A DNA stretch of 64,000 bases, taken from NCBI GenBank assembly GCA_030765045.1, contig CM060964.1:170125219-170189218 (forward strand), given 5' to 3'. The translations under genes and the position numbers were made by a program. Source of the DNA: Tenodera sinensis. Taxonomy: Eukaryota; Arthropoda; Insecta; Mantodea; Mantidae. Below, piece after piece: positions 51,781 to 60,169 of the stretch. The first letter of the stretch is position 1. The number at the start of each line of letters is the position of its first letter. The notes under the pieces were generated by a model that saw only the letters and a program-made list of their open reading frames with translations, was not told where the DNA came from and made no database searches.

Positions 51781-52826
51781 ATGTATTCGACAGACGAGTA
51801 CGTAGATATGCTTTTGATCTACGGAGAAGCAAGAACAAATACACCAGCGGCTCAGCATCTATATCGGGAGAGATATCCGAACAGACGACAACCAACAGCA
51901 AACACCTTCCGGAATGTTGAAAGGCGTCTGCGTGTAACAGCGTCACTTGCAAGAATGTCTCCTCATAGACACGCACCAGCAACATTGGTTGTTAATGCAG
52001 AAGCAGTTTTGAACGCCACCCAGAACAATCTGCATACTAGTACACAGTCAGTTGCTCAGGAGGTGAACATCAGCCAATCTTCTGTAGTACAAATATTGAA
52101 CACTAATAAGTTCCATCCTTATCGTTTGCACCTCACGGGAGAGATTCAAAGCTCGAGTAACCTTTTGTGAATGGTTGCTGGAGCGAGTAGCAAGTGAGGT
52201 GGGATCCGCATCCAGGATACTGTTTTCTGACGAATCAAAATTCCACAACAATGGAACTGAAAATCGTCACAATATACGCTATAGGAATGTTGATAATCCT
52301 CATTGGGTAAGGGAGGCAGCATTCCAAGAGCAGTGGGGTGTAAATGTCTGGTGTGGAATCTTGGGATACCAACTTGTTGGACCATTATTCTTCGAGAGAC
52401 ATCTAACAGGAGCACGCTACCTGGAATTCCTCCGTAGCTCACCCCTTATTACTAGGGAATGTGCCACTGCAGGAGCGAATGACGATGTGGTTTCAACACG
52501 ATGGCACTCCTCCGTATCGGTCGAGGATCGTCTGCAATCATTTGCATGCTGCGCATCCTGGTCATTGGATAGGAAGACAAGGACCATTCTACTGGCCTGC
52601 CAGATCACCTGATCTGACACCCCTTGACTTATTTCTCTGGGATGATTTAAAAGAACGCATTTATGCAGAGGAGCTGGGCAATCTAGAAACCCTTCATCAG
52701 CGAATTACAGTGGCTTGTAGAAATGTTCAACCCGCCATGCTACACCAAGTCAGGGGCTCCATCCAACAGCGTGCCCAGGCGTGCATTACCCAAGGAGGTC
52801 ACCAGTTCGAGCACTTGCTTCGTTAG
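51781..52826 (+). pseudogene. Tc1-like DD41D transposase of copy 2, frameshifted
   Basis: Starts at ATG 51781 (MYSTDEYVDMLLIYGEARTN). The HTH region includes ERYPNRRQPTANTFRNVERR and VNISQSSVVQILNTNKFHPY. Frames change near 52135 and 52450. Core: ILFSDESKFHNNG (first Asp), MWFQHDGTPPYRSRIVCNHL (second Asp) and SPDLTPLDLFLWDDLKERIY. Counting from the second Asp, the Asp of PLD is residue 42, so 41 residues separate them, in contrast to 34 in mariner. The C-terminus ends GGHQFEHLLR*. About 345 codons, normal length. Confidence 0.88.
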
Positions 52827-53037
52827 AAGAGTCGTGTTCCAGGAATAGAAAAAGGGTCATTCCAGCGCCGCAAAACATATCACTATGAAACATTTTTAAT
52901 AGCACTGTCTGCAAAATTGAGTTTAACTTCCATGTTAAACACTGACAATGTAATTCCCTTGCTTTCGTGTTCAAATGTGTATAAATGATCTTTATTTCAA
53001 TTGCACCTACCTATAGGTGTGTTTAAACAACTACATA

Positions 53038-53505
53038 TAGGTCGCGCGTTACTTCTTGACGAATGAAAATTTTATATGAAAGGTTGAATGCGAGTCTCTA
53101 CTCAGCTTTTGCGGGAACGAGAGAGAGGAGGTACAGTCTGCAGTGAAATGACGCGCATGCTTCTGAGCTGAAGTAGTACAACACTACAAATCAATTTATG
53201 ACACTTGCAGTAATATCAGCCACACATATTATACACTATACCTCTATAACTGTTTCCACTTAACTTTCTTGCATTTATTCTATTCCCGACATCTCTCCCT
53301 CGTCTGAATTGCTATTTTCGTTGCATGCATACATACATCCGTACCGCACAAAACTTCTGCAGTCGACTGTATACACACACGTGACAGAGGAAAACAGAGG
53401 TGTCTGTTATCGTAGCATAAACATTTGCTGACCTGTTTATTAAGGGTAGGCTCACTCATTGGATTTCTGCTCAAGGTCATTCGTCAAGAACGAACGCGCA
53501 ACCTA
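53038..53505. mobile_element. 468-bp MITE inserted in DD41D copy 2
   Basis: TA flanks both sides (53036-53037 and 53506-53507). The left end is TAGGTCGCGCGTTACTTCTT and the right end on the minus strand TAGGTTGCGCGTTCGTTCTT; both continue GACGAATGA (29 bp). Copy 1 shows the uninterrupted sequence CTACCTAATTGTAGTTC at the same place. No coding sequence. Its TIR does not match the other elements in the window, so its parent is unknown. Confidence 0.93.
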
Positions 53506-53645
53506 TAATTGTAGTTCACCAATAAAGAAACATCAAACAATGCCATAAAACATAAATAAAACAATAAAAATGAATATAATAACAGTTTTCAGAATAATAA
53601 TTTGTAAATTGTTAGGATTGCATGGTAAAAAAAAATTAGTACATG

Positions 53646-53726
53646 CAGGTGATTCGAACCACCTTCACAGCAGACAGATTACTTCAGAGTCTTGTGCTCG
53701 TTCCAACTGAGCTACCTAGTAATGTG
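53646..53726 (-). other. Degenerate tRNA-like sequence near right end of DD41D copy 2
   Basis: The minus strand reads TAGGTAGCTCAGTTGGAACG then AGC, a perfect 4-bp D stem (GCTC/GAGC), followed by a CTG in the anticodon-loop position and GGTGGTTCGAATCACC. The anticodon stem and acceptor stem are poor. A and B boxes are close to consensus and correctly spaced (about 45 bp), so Pol III recruitment is conceivable. Confidence 0.6.
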
Positions 53727-53976
53727 TTTAGTAAACATTCCATTTAAGATGTAATATTCGCTGGTTCCAGTGAACATTTGCGGAAGTGCAAACGTCTGCT
53801 GTCTGATTACGAATATATTAAAAGGCGATGTGATATATTAGTACTAATTTCGAGTGTTTAACATCCATGATAAATACGCGGGTAGAACCTAGTAATGGGG
53901 TCAATGTTTTCATGTTGGACTATAAAATGCGGGTTGCATAAAACTCGAGAATAAGGACCAGCTGACTCACCTGGTA

Positions 53977-54472
53977 TATACAAAAATTGCGTAGTAGAAG
54001 CGGGAATAAAAAATGTTATCTTTTTATGCAAAATCGCGTTTTTTCGGGAATTACACCTATATGGCTGAACTTAAAAAGCAAAACCCTATCTGAATACAAA
54101 ATTTGATCGAAATCGTTAGAGCCATTTCCAAGTTGCACGGAATATATATACACAAGAATTACTCATTTCCTTGCAGGAAATAGAAAAACCAATACATTTT
54201 ATTTTCATTCTCAGTCACTGAGTATTACTCTGGAGTTGTATATAAATAATGTGTTCTATTCACTAGAGGAATTTTTAAAATAGGTTAAAAGTTCAGTAAT
54301 CAAAAGGTCAATGTTATGTATGTATTTTGTAATGTTGAATATAACTTATGTGCTTCGTTTTACATATTCTGACAAATATGGATCAAAATTATGTATTAGT
54401 TTGTAATATTTGTATATATTCTAAACAACTGACGATTTGCCTGTTTTCAGCAAAACTCTGTAAAACATAAGG
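53977..54472. other. Continuation of repeat array flank, no gene
   Basis: Begins with sequence related to the 48.9-50.8 kb array (GCAAAATCGCGTTTTTTC near 54040) and then non-coding AT-rich DNA. Confidence 0.5.
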
Positions 54473-54481
54473 TAATAATAA

Positions 54482-54522
<41 letters not shown>
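54473..54522. repeat. (ATT)n microsatellite at Penelope-like end
   Basis: About 50 bp of ATT repeats directly at the outer end of the inverted Penelope-like terminus. Confidence 0.9.
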
Positions 54523-54524
<2 letters not shown>

Positions 54525-55011
54525 ATGTTAAGTAGATTTTCCGGGCTTGTAGGCCGTGGTCGAGTTGGATTGCCTTCCTCCGACGTTTCGCTGAAAACTG
54601 CGTCCAGCATCTTCAGGGCCAACCTCTGTTATTTTGGTCTAACTTAGCGGCTGCACATAAACTAAAAATTCACTGCAAACTTTCATATTACTGATCATTT
54701 TTGTTTCTTATTAGTGTCCTTGGTAACATAAATTTTTCACGATCGCTCGTTCTCATGAATACCAACATGAGATTATCGCTAACAAATCTTTTCTTAATAA
54801 ATTGATCTCAAATTATATTTTCAAATGGCGGCAAATGGGACGTCTCTGATCCTGGTATAAAAGAGAAAGCTTCCCGTGTCTCGGGTTTTCTGCTCCCTCT
54901 TATTAGAGCCGGGAGCCAAGTTTTGCTTATCTGCTGTCTCTCTTCTTTTCGATTGTAGGAGGTTTTATGCATAAAAATCTCTATTGCTTCCCGAGTCAAG
55001 CAAGCCTGGTT

Positions 55012-55930
55012 TATCGCAAACCTACTCATACTGATAGGTACCTCCATAAAACCTCGAACCATCATCCAAGACAAAAATTGGGCATAATCAAAACCCTTTC
55101 CGAACGGGCCAAGAAGATTTGTGAGCCATTAAAGCTGAATAAAGAAATCCGACATCTAAACAAGGCCCCCATCAGCAACGGTTATACACACAAGGAAATT
55201 ACAAGAGCTCTCCATCCGAGGTACCCGACAGTCCAAAAAGACCGGTTGAAGCAAACCCTGAGTACCATCTATTTACCATACATCCATAAGGTAACAGACC
55301 GAATAGGAAGACTGCTGCAACAGTACAACATTAGGACTATTTATAGGCCAACAAAGAAAATCAAAGATTTATTTAACTCCGCTAAGGATAAAAGACATCC
55401 ACACTGCACAGCCGGTGTTTACAAAATACCATGTAGCTGTGGACAAGTATATATAGGCACCAGCATGCGGAATATCAGCACTCGACTAAAAGAACATGAA
55501 AGACATGGCCGGTTGGGGCAGACGGACAAGTCAGCGGTGGCAGAACACTCTATTGTTCGGCCACGACGTGAACTACAAAGACACGGAGGTACTCTCAAGG
55601 ACAAGCCACTACCAGGCTCACTTGACTCGGGAAGCGATAGAGATTTTTATGCATAAAAACTCCTACAATCGAAAAGAAGAGAGACAGCAGATAAGCAAAA
55701 CTTGGCTCCCGGCTCTATTAAGAGGGAGAAGAAAACCCGAGACACGAGAAGCTTTCTCTTTTATACCAGGATCAGAGATGTCCCATTTGCCGGCATTTGA
55801 AAATATAATTTATCAATTTATTAAGAAAAGATTTGTTAGCGATAATCTCATGTTGGTATTCATGAGAACGAGCGATCGTGAAAAATTTATGTTACCAAAG
55901 ACACTAATAAGAAACAAAAATGATCAGTAA
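55012..55930 (+). pseudogene. Penelope-like RT C-terminus and GIY-YIG nuclease, frameshifted
   Basis: RT thumb and linker: LVYRKPTHTDRYLHKTSNHH, LGIIKTLSERAKKICEPL and IYRPTKKIKDLFNSAKD. The nuclease follows with AGVYKIPCSCGQVYIGTSMR (GVY…YIG) and the arginine helix NISTRLKEHERHGR, then KSAVAEH. A frameshift near 55550 moves the rest to another frame (55496-55930): HDVNYKDTEVLSRTSHYQAH, LTREAIEIFMHKNSYNRKEE and KTWLPALLRG. The palm with the catalytic Asp residues is lost by 5' truncation. A diverged minus-strand copy of the last part (LTREAIEIFMHKTSYNRKEE) is at 55010-54810. Confidence 0.88.
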
Positions 55931-55989
55931 TATGAAAGTTTGCAGTGAATTTTTAGTTTATGTGCAGCCGCTAAGTTAGACCAAAATAA

Positions 55990-56100
55990 CAGAGGTTGAC
56001 CCTGAAGATGTTGGACGCAGTTTTCAGCGAAACGTCGGAGGAAGGCAATCCAACTCGACCACGGCCTACAAGCCCGGAAAATCTACTTAGCATAGTTGAT
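55990..56100 (+). ncRNA. Hammerhead-like motif at Penelope-like 3' end
   Basis: CTGAAGA at 56002-56008 and CGAAACGTC at 56028-56036 correspond in order and spacing to the CUGANGA and GAAAC-GUC core of the short-helix-III hammerhead ribozymes reported in Penelope-like elements. In the inverted copy (minus strand 54616-54582) a 4-bp helix II, GCTG with CAGC, can form but with one extra U before it; in this copy it is weaker. Helix I pairs only two or three bases. Probably a decayed ribozyme. Confidence 0.35.
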
Positions 56101-56129
56101 AATGCCGGCCGTGAAAGCCTCAGCACTTA

Positions 56130-56200
<71 letters not shown>
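56130..56200. repeat. (ATT)n microsatellite at Penelope-like 3' end
   Basis: About 70 bp of ATT repeats directly after the 3' end of the Penelope-like element. Confidence 0.93.
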
Positions 56201-56204
<4 letters not shown>

Positions 56205-57256
56205 TTTGTTATTTTGTCTTTTGCAACTTATATTTACTTGTTTACCATTGACTAGATTCAATCTTGTATTACACCATATTGAATTGCAATTGAATTGAGT
56301 TAAATTAAACACCCTTAGTTTACAAAAGTATGACAAAGTTTCCAGGAATTTGCAGTTAAAGCTTTATATGACAATTGGGTGTTAAGCTAAACTGATTATG
56401 TTTTGCCATTCATAGACTGTGCTACAGATAGTATATTTTAGGTGCACATTGTCCTTAATCAGCTATAGCATCCCGTTTTGGGTATTCTCTACTAAAGCAA
56501 TAAATTACCAAATACAATACAAAATGATTATCCGGGCTTGTGGGCTGTGGTCTAGTGGAAAATCATTTTTTATTTTATGACACTGGCTGTGAAAGCTTAT
56601 GCTATTTGATCAGTACAACACGGTTTAGGCCTTGTAGCCTGATTCATCTCCACATAGTGTCAATTGAACTGGTCATGTCCTCATCTTTTTGGTTGGCCTA
56701 CACTTCATCTTTTTTGTGGTTTATAGTTATACTCGTATAATATCTGGGTTAAGCAGATTGTCTCCATTCTAAGTGTATGTCCATGCTATTTTTCTATTAA
56801 GATACAAGGTACTTTCAGCTCCTTGCTGATATGCTCATTCTGTCTATGGTCCAGTAAATTATATCATGCAACCAGTCTTAGAAGTTTCATGTCAACTGCT
56901 TCTATCCTCTTTTCTGTTGTGTAGTCAAGATCCATGTTTCTAATTCATATAACAATATTGGCATGCTCATTACTTTGTAAAGTTTATAGCTGGTAACCCA
57001 CCTGTATTAAAACAACACTACTCAGAATCTCCTCCAAGGTAATAACGGAATGGAAACCTAAACCAATATAAATTTTCACTATTCAAAACAGAATATTAAA
57101 AGCAATTCTGAGGGTATCTATAAGAACACCAAATAAATATGTGTTTGCTGAACTTAAAACTCTGCCTACTCTTTGTGTATGTGTGTGTGTGTATGTGTAT
57201 ATATATATGCTTGGAACCGTAAATTGCACATACAAAAATAAAACTAACTTCCTTAA
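56201..57256. other. Mostly unassigned, with a short Penelope-like terminus remnant
   Basis: At 56530-56600 TATCCGGGCTTGTGGGCTGT followed by GGTCTAGTGG resembles the terminus of Penelope-like element 2 (CCGGGCTTGTAGGCCGTGGT at 54541), in the inverted orientation. The rest is non-coding; a short (GT)n/(TA)n tract lies at 57176-57208. Confidence 0.5.
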
Positions 57257-57503
57257 CCCTGGAACACTAACCCTATTCCTATAGTACATAAACACTAAGC
57301 CTCGTAAAATTTACTACTGTTTATTTCTATTACAAAATACATTTTTATTATCTCACAAATGTTTATGCCTGCCTCATAAAACATTATCTTGACTCATTTA
57401 AACTGTTATGAGACAACAAAGACAGTTCTATCTCGCCTCACTTACATCAATTTGTGCAGAGATTTGCCCTATGTTCTTTGCAGTATCCATGGCGACATTA
57501 TTT

Positions 57504-57557
57504 TGAGCGCTGATGACCTAGAAGTTGAGCGCCCTTAAACCAAATCCAACCAACCAA
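57504..57557 (+). mobile_element. 54-bp retroposed tail in the piggyBac MITE
   Basis: Flanked by the 12-bp duplication GCGACATTATTT (57492-57503 and 57558-57569). The insertion starts TGAGCGCTGATGACCTAGAA and ends in CCAACCAACCAA. A target duplication with a short simple-repeat tail indicates a severely 5'-truncated LINE or SINE end. Confidence 0.85.
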
Positions 57558-57559
57558 GC

Positions 57560-57777
57560 GACATTATTTGCCTAGTTGGAGCAGAATTTTCATCGTTGCT
57601 CATACACATATCAATATTTCGTCCTGCCATATCTTCACCATCTGTATCAGTCATTATTACATCATCAGACTCCACATTATCAATTTCTTCATCGGAGCTA
57701 AAATCAATCTGGGAGCTACTATCTTCTTCAAGAAGCATTGCCATAATCTTTTTTTCCAAAATATGGGTCTTCTGCAC
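57560..57777 (-). pseudogene. piggyBac transposase N-terminal acidic region
   Basis: Minus-strand frame from 57777 reads ILEKKIMAMLLEEDSSSQID then FSSDEEIDNVESDDVIMTDT, the acidic start common to piggyBac transposases. No DDE core follows; the frame runs into the 54-bp insertion. Confidence 0.6.
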
Positions 57778-58539
57778 GCAGAATACTCATCTGAAATGAT
57801 CGACAGCAATGATTCAACTGCTTTCCTAAATTGTTATTACAGGTCCTGCTTTCCTGAATTCATATTCTTACAAAACTAAATCTGCTTCCTTATGAAATTC
57901 TGGATACGTGAACACTAATCGTTGTAAAATTTACGACAAAGCACTTACTAACAATGCACTGTTGCACCCGATTTCGACAATACACACCCACTGACCAAGC
58001 TCTTCAAAAGCTAGGAAGCTACTGAAAAGGAAATAATTGTGGCGCGAAAACTATAGGAGTAAAATCAGGATTGCCAATCGTGCGTCATAAAAATAACGAG
58101 GCTTAGTGTTCAAGGGTTAAGAACACAGAATATCATGACTACAATATAAGAAATCTCAACAATTTACATTTTGATTTAGCACAGCCTTACCAAAAGCCCA
58201 CTGGCAATTTCCCACATAGGTGTATTAATGTACAACATACTATAGAGAGATCCACATACATGTGAAATGCTACATGCTGTTTTTCCGCTGCCACGTCACC
58301 AGCAGCTGATATACACAAGGTCACAAGCATCACTTGTATTTCTCTGCTGTGCTCATAATTAGTATTGAGCTGACACTGATATCATGCAACTGCATTATTG
58401 CCAGTGTGCTTTATTATTTAGTCCTGTACTTAGTCACAAAGTGTATCGTGGCTCAGCATTTGTTTTCTACTGCACAGTGTGTATTTATTTATGATTTGTA
58501 TGTGTTAACTCAGCTCTCCAGGTGTATGGTGCGCCATTA

Positions 58540-59120
58540 GTGGAGAAAGAGTTATAGCCCCATTTTTTTCACGTCAACAATTGATGCCTGTAGATACATG
58601 AATACAATTTTGCTCCCCTTTTTTAGAGAATTAACTGACAGGGAGCGTGATTTTGCCATTTTTCAACAAGACTCTGTAACAGCTCTTACAGCCAATCTTT
58701 TGATGAGAACAATTGAAAGTGTGTTTCAGGACAGAATTATTAGTAGAAATTTGTGGCCCCCTCAGTACCCCAACCTAATCCCCTGCGATTTCTATCTCTG
58801 GGGAACTTGAAGCATAAAGTGTACAAAACAAACCCACACACCCTGGAAGAATTAAAACAAAATATCTGTCAGGAAATTGCCAGCATTTCTATACCTGAAC
58901 TACGGCGAGTATTGGATAGTTTCCTAAAGAGGTGCCAAAATGTATGGACGACAGTGGCCATTTTCAGCATCTGCTATAATTATATTGGTAAGCAAAGCCT
59001 TTAAAAGTAGTTCTAAAAATGCTGTATGGTTTTATCCGCGCTGTTCTATGACAGCGGCAGTCGGCGACGAGCGCAGAGGACCCGTACAGACATAACACAG
59101 CGCAGCTGATTCACTCTCTT
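58540..59120 (+). pseudogene. Tc1-like transposase relic related to the DD41D family
   Basis: Open at 58598-58810, then shifted by a base and open to 59004. It reads FAIFQQDSVTALTANLLMRT (second Asp), NLIPCDFYLWG (third Asp, 39 residues after the second) and VYKTNPHTLEELKQNICQEI. The layout matches the DD41D elements at 31 and 52 kb, though spacing differs by a few residues. CAGCTGATTCACTC at 59105-59118 resembles their right terminus (CAGCTGACTCACCTGG). The left end and the first Asp are missing. Confidence 0.75.
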
Positions 59121-60165
59121 TTGTATGACCCATTATATACTGCAAAAATAAGCCTAGTTTCCAAATCCTTTAAAAGTAAACTAAGAAAGCTGGTTCTAAA
59201 AAGACAGTATTTTATATTTTGAGTGCTCCAGGTTTTCCTCATTCCACTGGTATAAAGATGTAACTATTGCTTATACACTCTTTAAACATTGCCTAGTGTT
59301 GTAGCATGTCTCCATTCAAATCTGTATTTTAAATTAATTTTAGCTTGATAACTTGACCAAAGGTATGAAACTGATAATCAGTAAATTGTTGTATGAACTT
59401 AGGCTTTCATGCCAGCATCAAGATAAATATATTGATCTAAGCTATTGGTAATGAATATACTTGTATGTGTATAAAGAATTGTAAATATTTCATATGCTGA
59501 CACATACATTGATGTGTATTGTTCCTAAAGGATGAAAATAAAGTAATATATTTGTTTGCACCGCATTTAAAATCTCTTATTTTTTGAAGCATCAAGGTAA
59601 TTCTTGAGATCTTTTGTCTCTCAAAGTTTGCTATCAACAGTATAAGTGGTATATTTGAGAATTCACTATGAACATTATCTAAATTCTAGGAATAGATTTA
59701 TCCAACTTGAAGTATAAAATATGAGAATGTTCTTCAGAGAAAAACTATTAGCAAATTGTACTGGATGCAGTACAAAACATTTGTTACAAGAGAAACAATA
59801 CCAAACCATGGAAAATGTAAAACCTATTACAGTTTCATAACTGATAGTGAGAAAGTTCAGAATTGGAATAAATATTACTGTTGAGGATGAAAATGTGCAC
59901 ACATTTACAAAAATAAAACGGTACAAGAAAGGAAAGAATTCACATGAGCATTGTTTAAATCTTCAATGACTTACGCAGTATAATACACTGATACAGTCAG
60001 AAAACTGACAATGCTGTCATGTGTGTTATACCTCTTTGCTGCAGCCTGTTCCTTGTTTACTCCTGCTATACTCTTAAATAGTTCATGCAATGACTATAAA
60101 TAAAATTCATGCACCTATTTTCATCATGTGAATACTAAATACAGTTTGTTTCAAGTTGCAAGTCC
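59121..60165. other. No gene recognised
   Basis: AT-rich, non-coding; likely intron or upstream flank of fibrillarin. Confidence 0.45.
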
Positions 60166-60169
60166 TTAA

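Larger units (their letters stand above)
50792..53974 (+). mobile_element. Tc1-like DD41D element, copy 2 (full, carries a MITE)
   Basis: Flanked by TA (50790-50791 and 53975-53976). Same TIR as copy 1: left CCAGGTGAGTCAGCCACGCC; right on the minus strand CCAGGTGAGTCAGCTGGTCC. The 3183-bp span includes a 468-bp MITE (53038-53505). Without it the element is about 2.7 kb, long for a Tc1-like element because of about 1 kb of non-coding sequence on each side of the transposase, where the tRNA-like segments lie. Confidence 0.92.
54523..56130 (+). mobile_element. Penelope-like element 2 with inverted 3' end
   Basis: The plus-strand part (about 55012-56130) holds the end of the RT, a GIY-YIG nuclease and the 3' tail. 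The left part (54523-about 55015) is an inverted copy of the 3' 490-520 bp: both ends carry CCGGGCTTGTAGGCCG-type sequence reading inward (54540 and, on the minus strand, 56084). The join falls in shared CCTGGTTT near 55012. Such inverted terminal copies are a known Penelope-like trait. ATT repeats border both sides (54473-54522, 56130-56200). Confidence 0.88.
57257..58116 (-). mobile_element. piggyBac family 2, internally deleted (860 bp)
   Basis: Flanked by TTAA (57253-57256 and 58117-58120). The left end is CCCTGGAACACTAACC and the right end on the minus strand CCCTTGAACACTAAGC. AGCCTCGT then occurs near both ends. The 54-bp segment at 57504-57557 is a later insertion. The termini differ from piggyBac family 1 (CCTCTTCAG), so this is another family. 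Confidence 0.85.

Noticed and set aside
53646..53726. Functional tRNA gene
   Set aside because: A and B boxes and a D stem exist, but the anticodon and acceptor stems do not pair and the same sequence recurs in the other element copy with a different anticodon.
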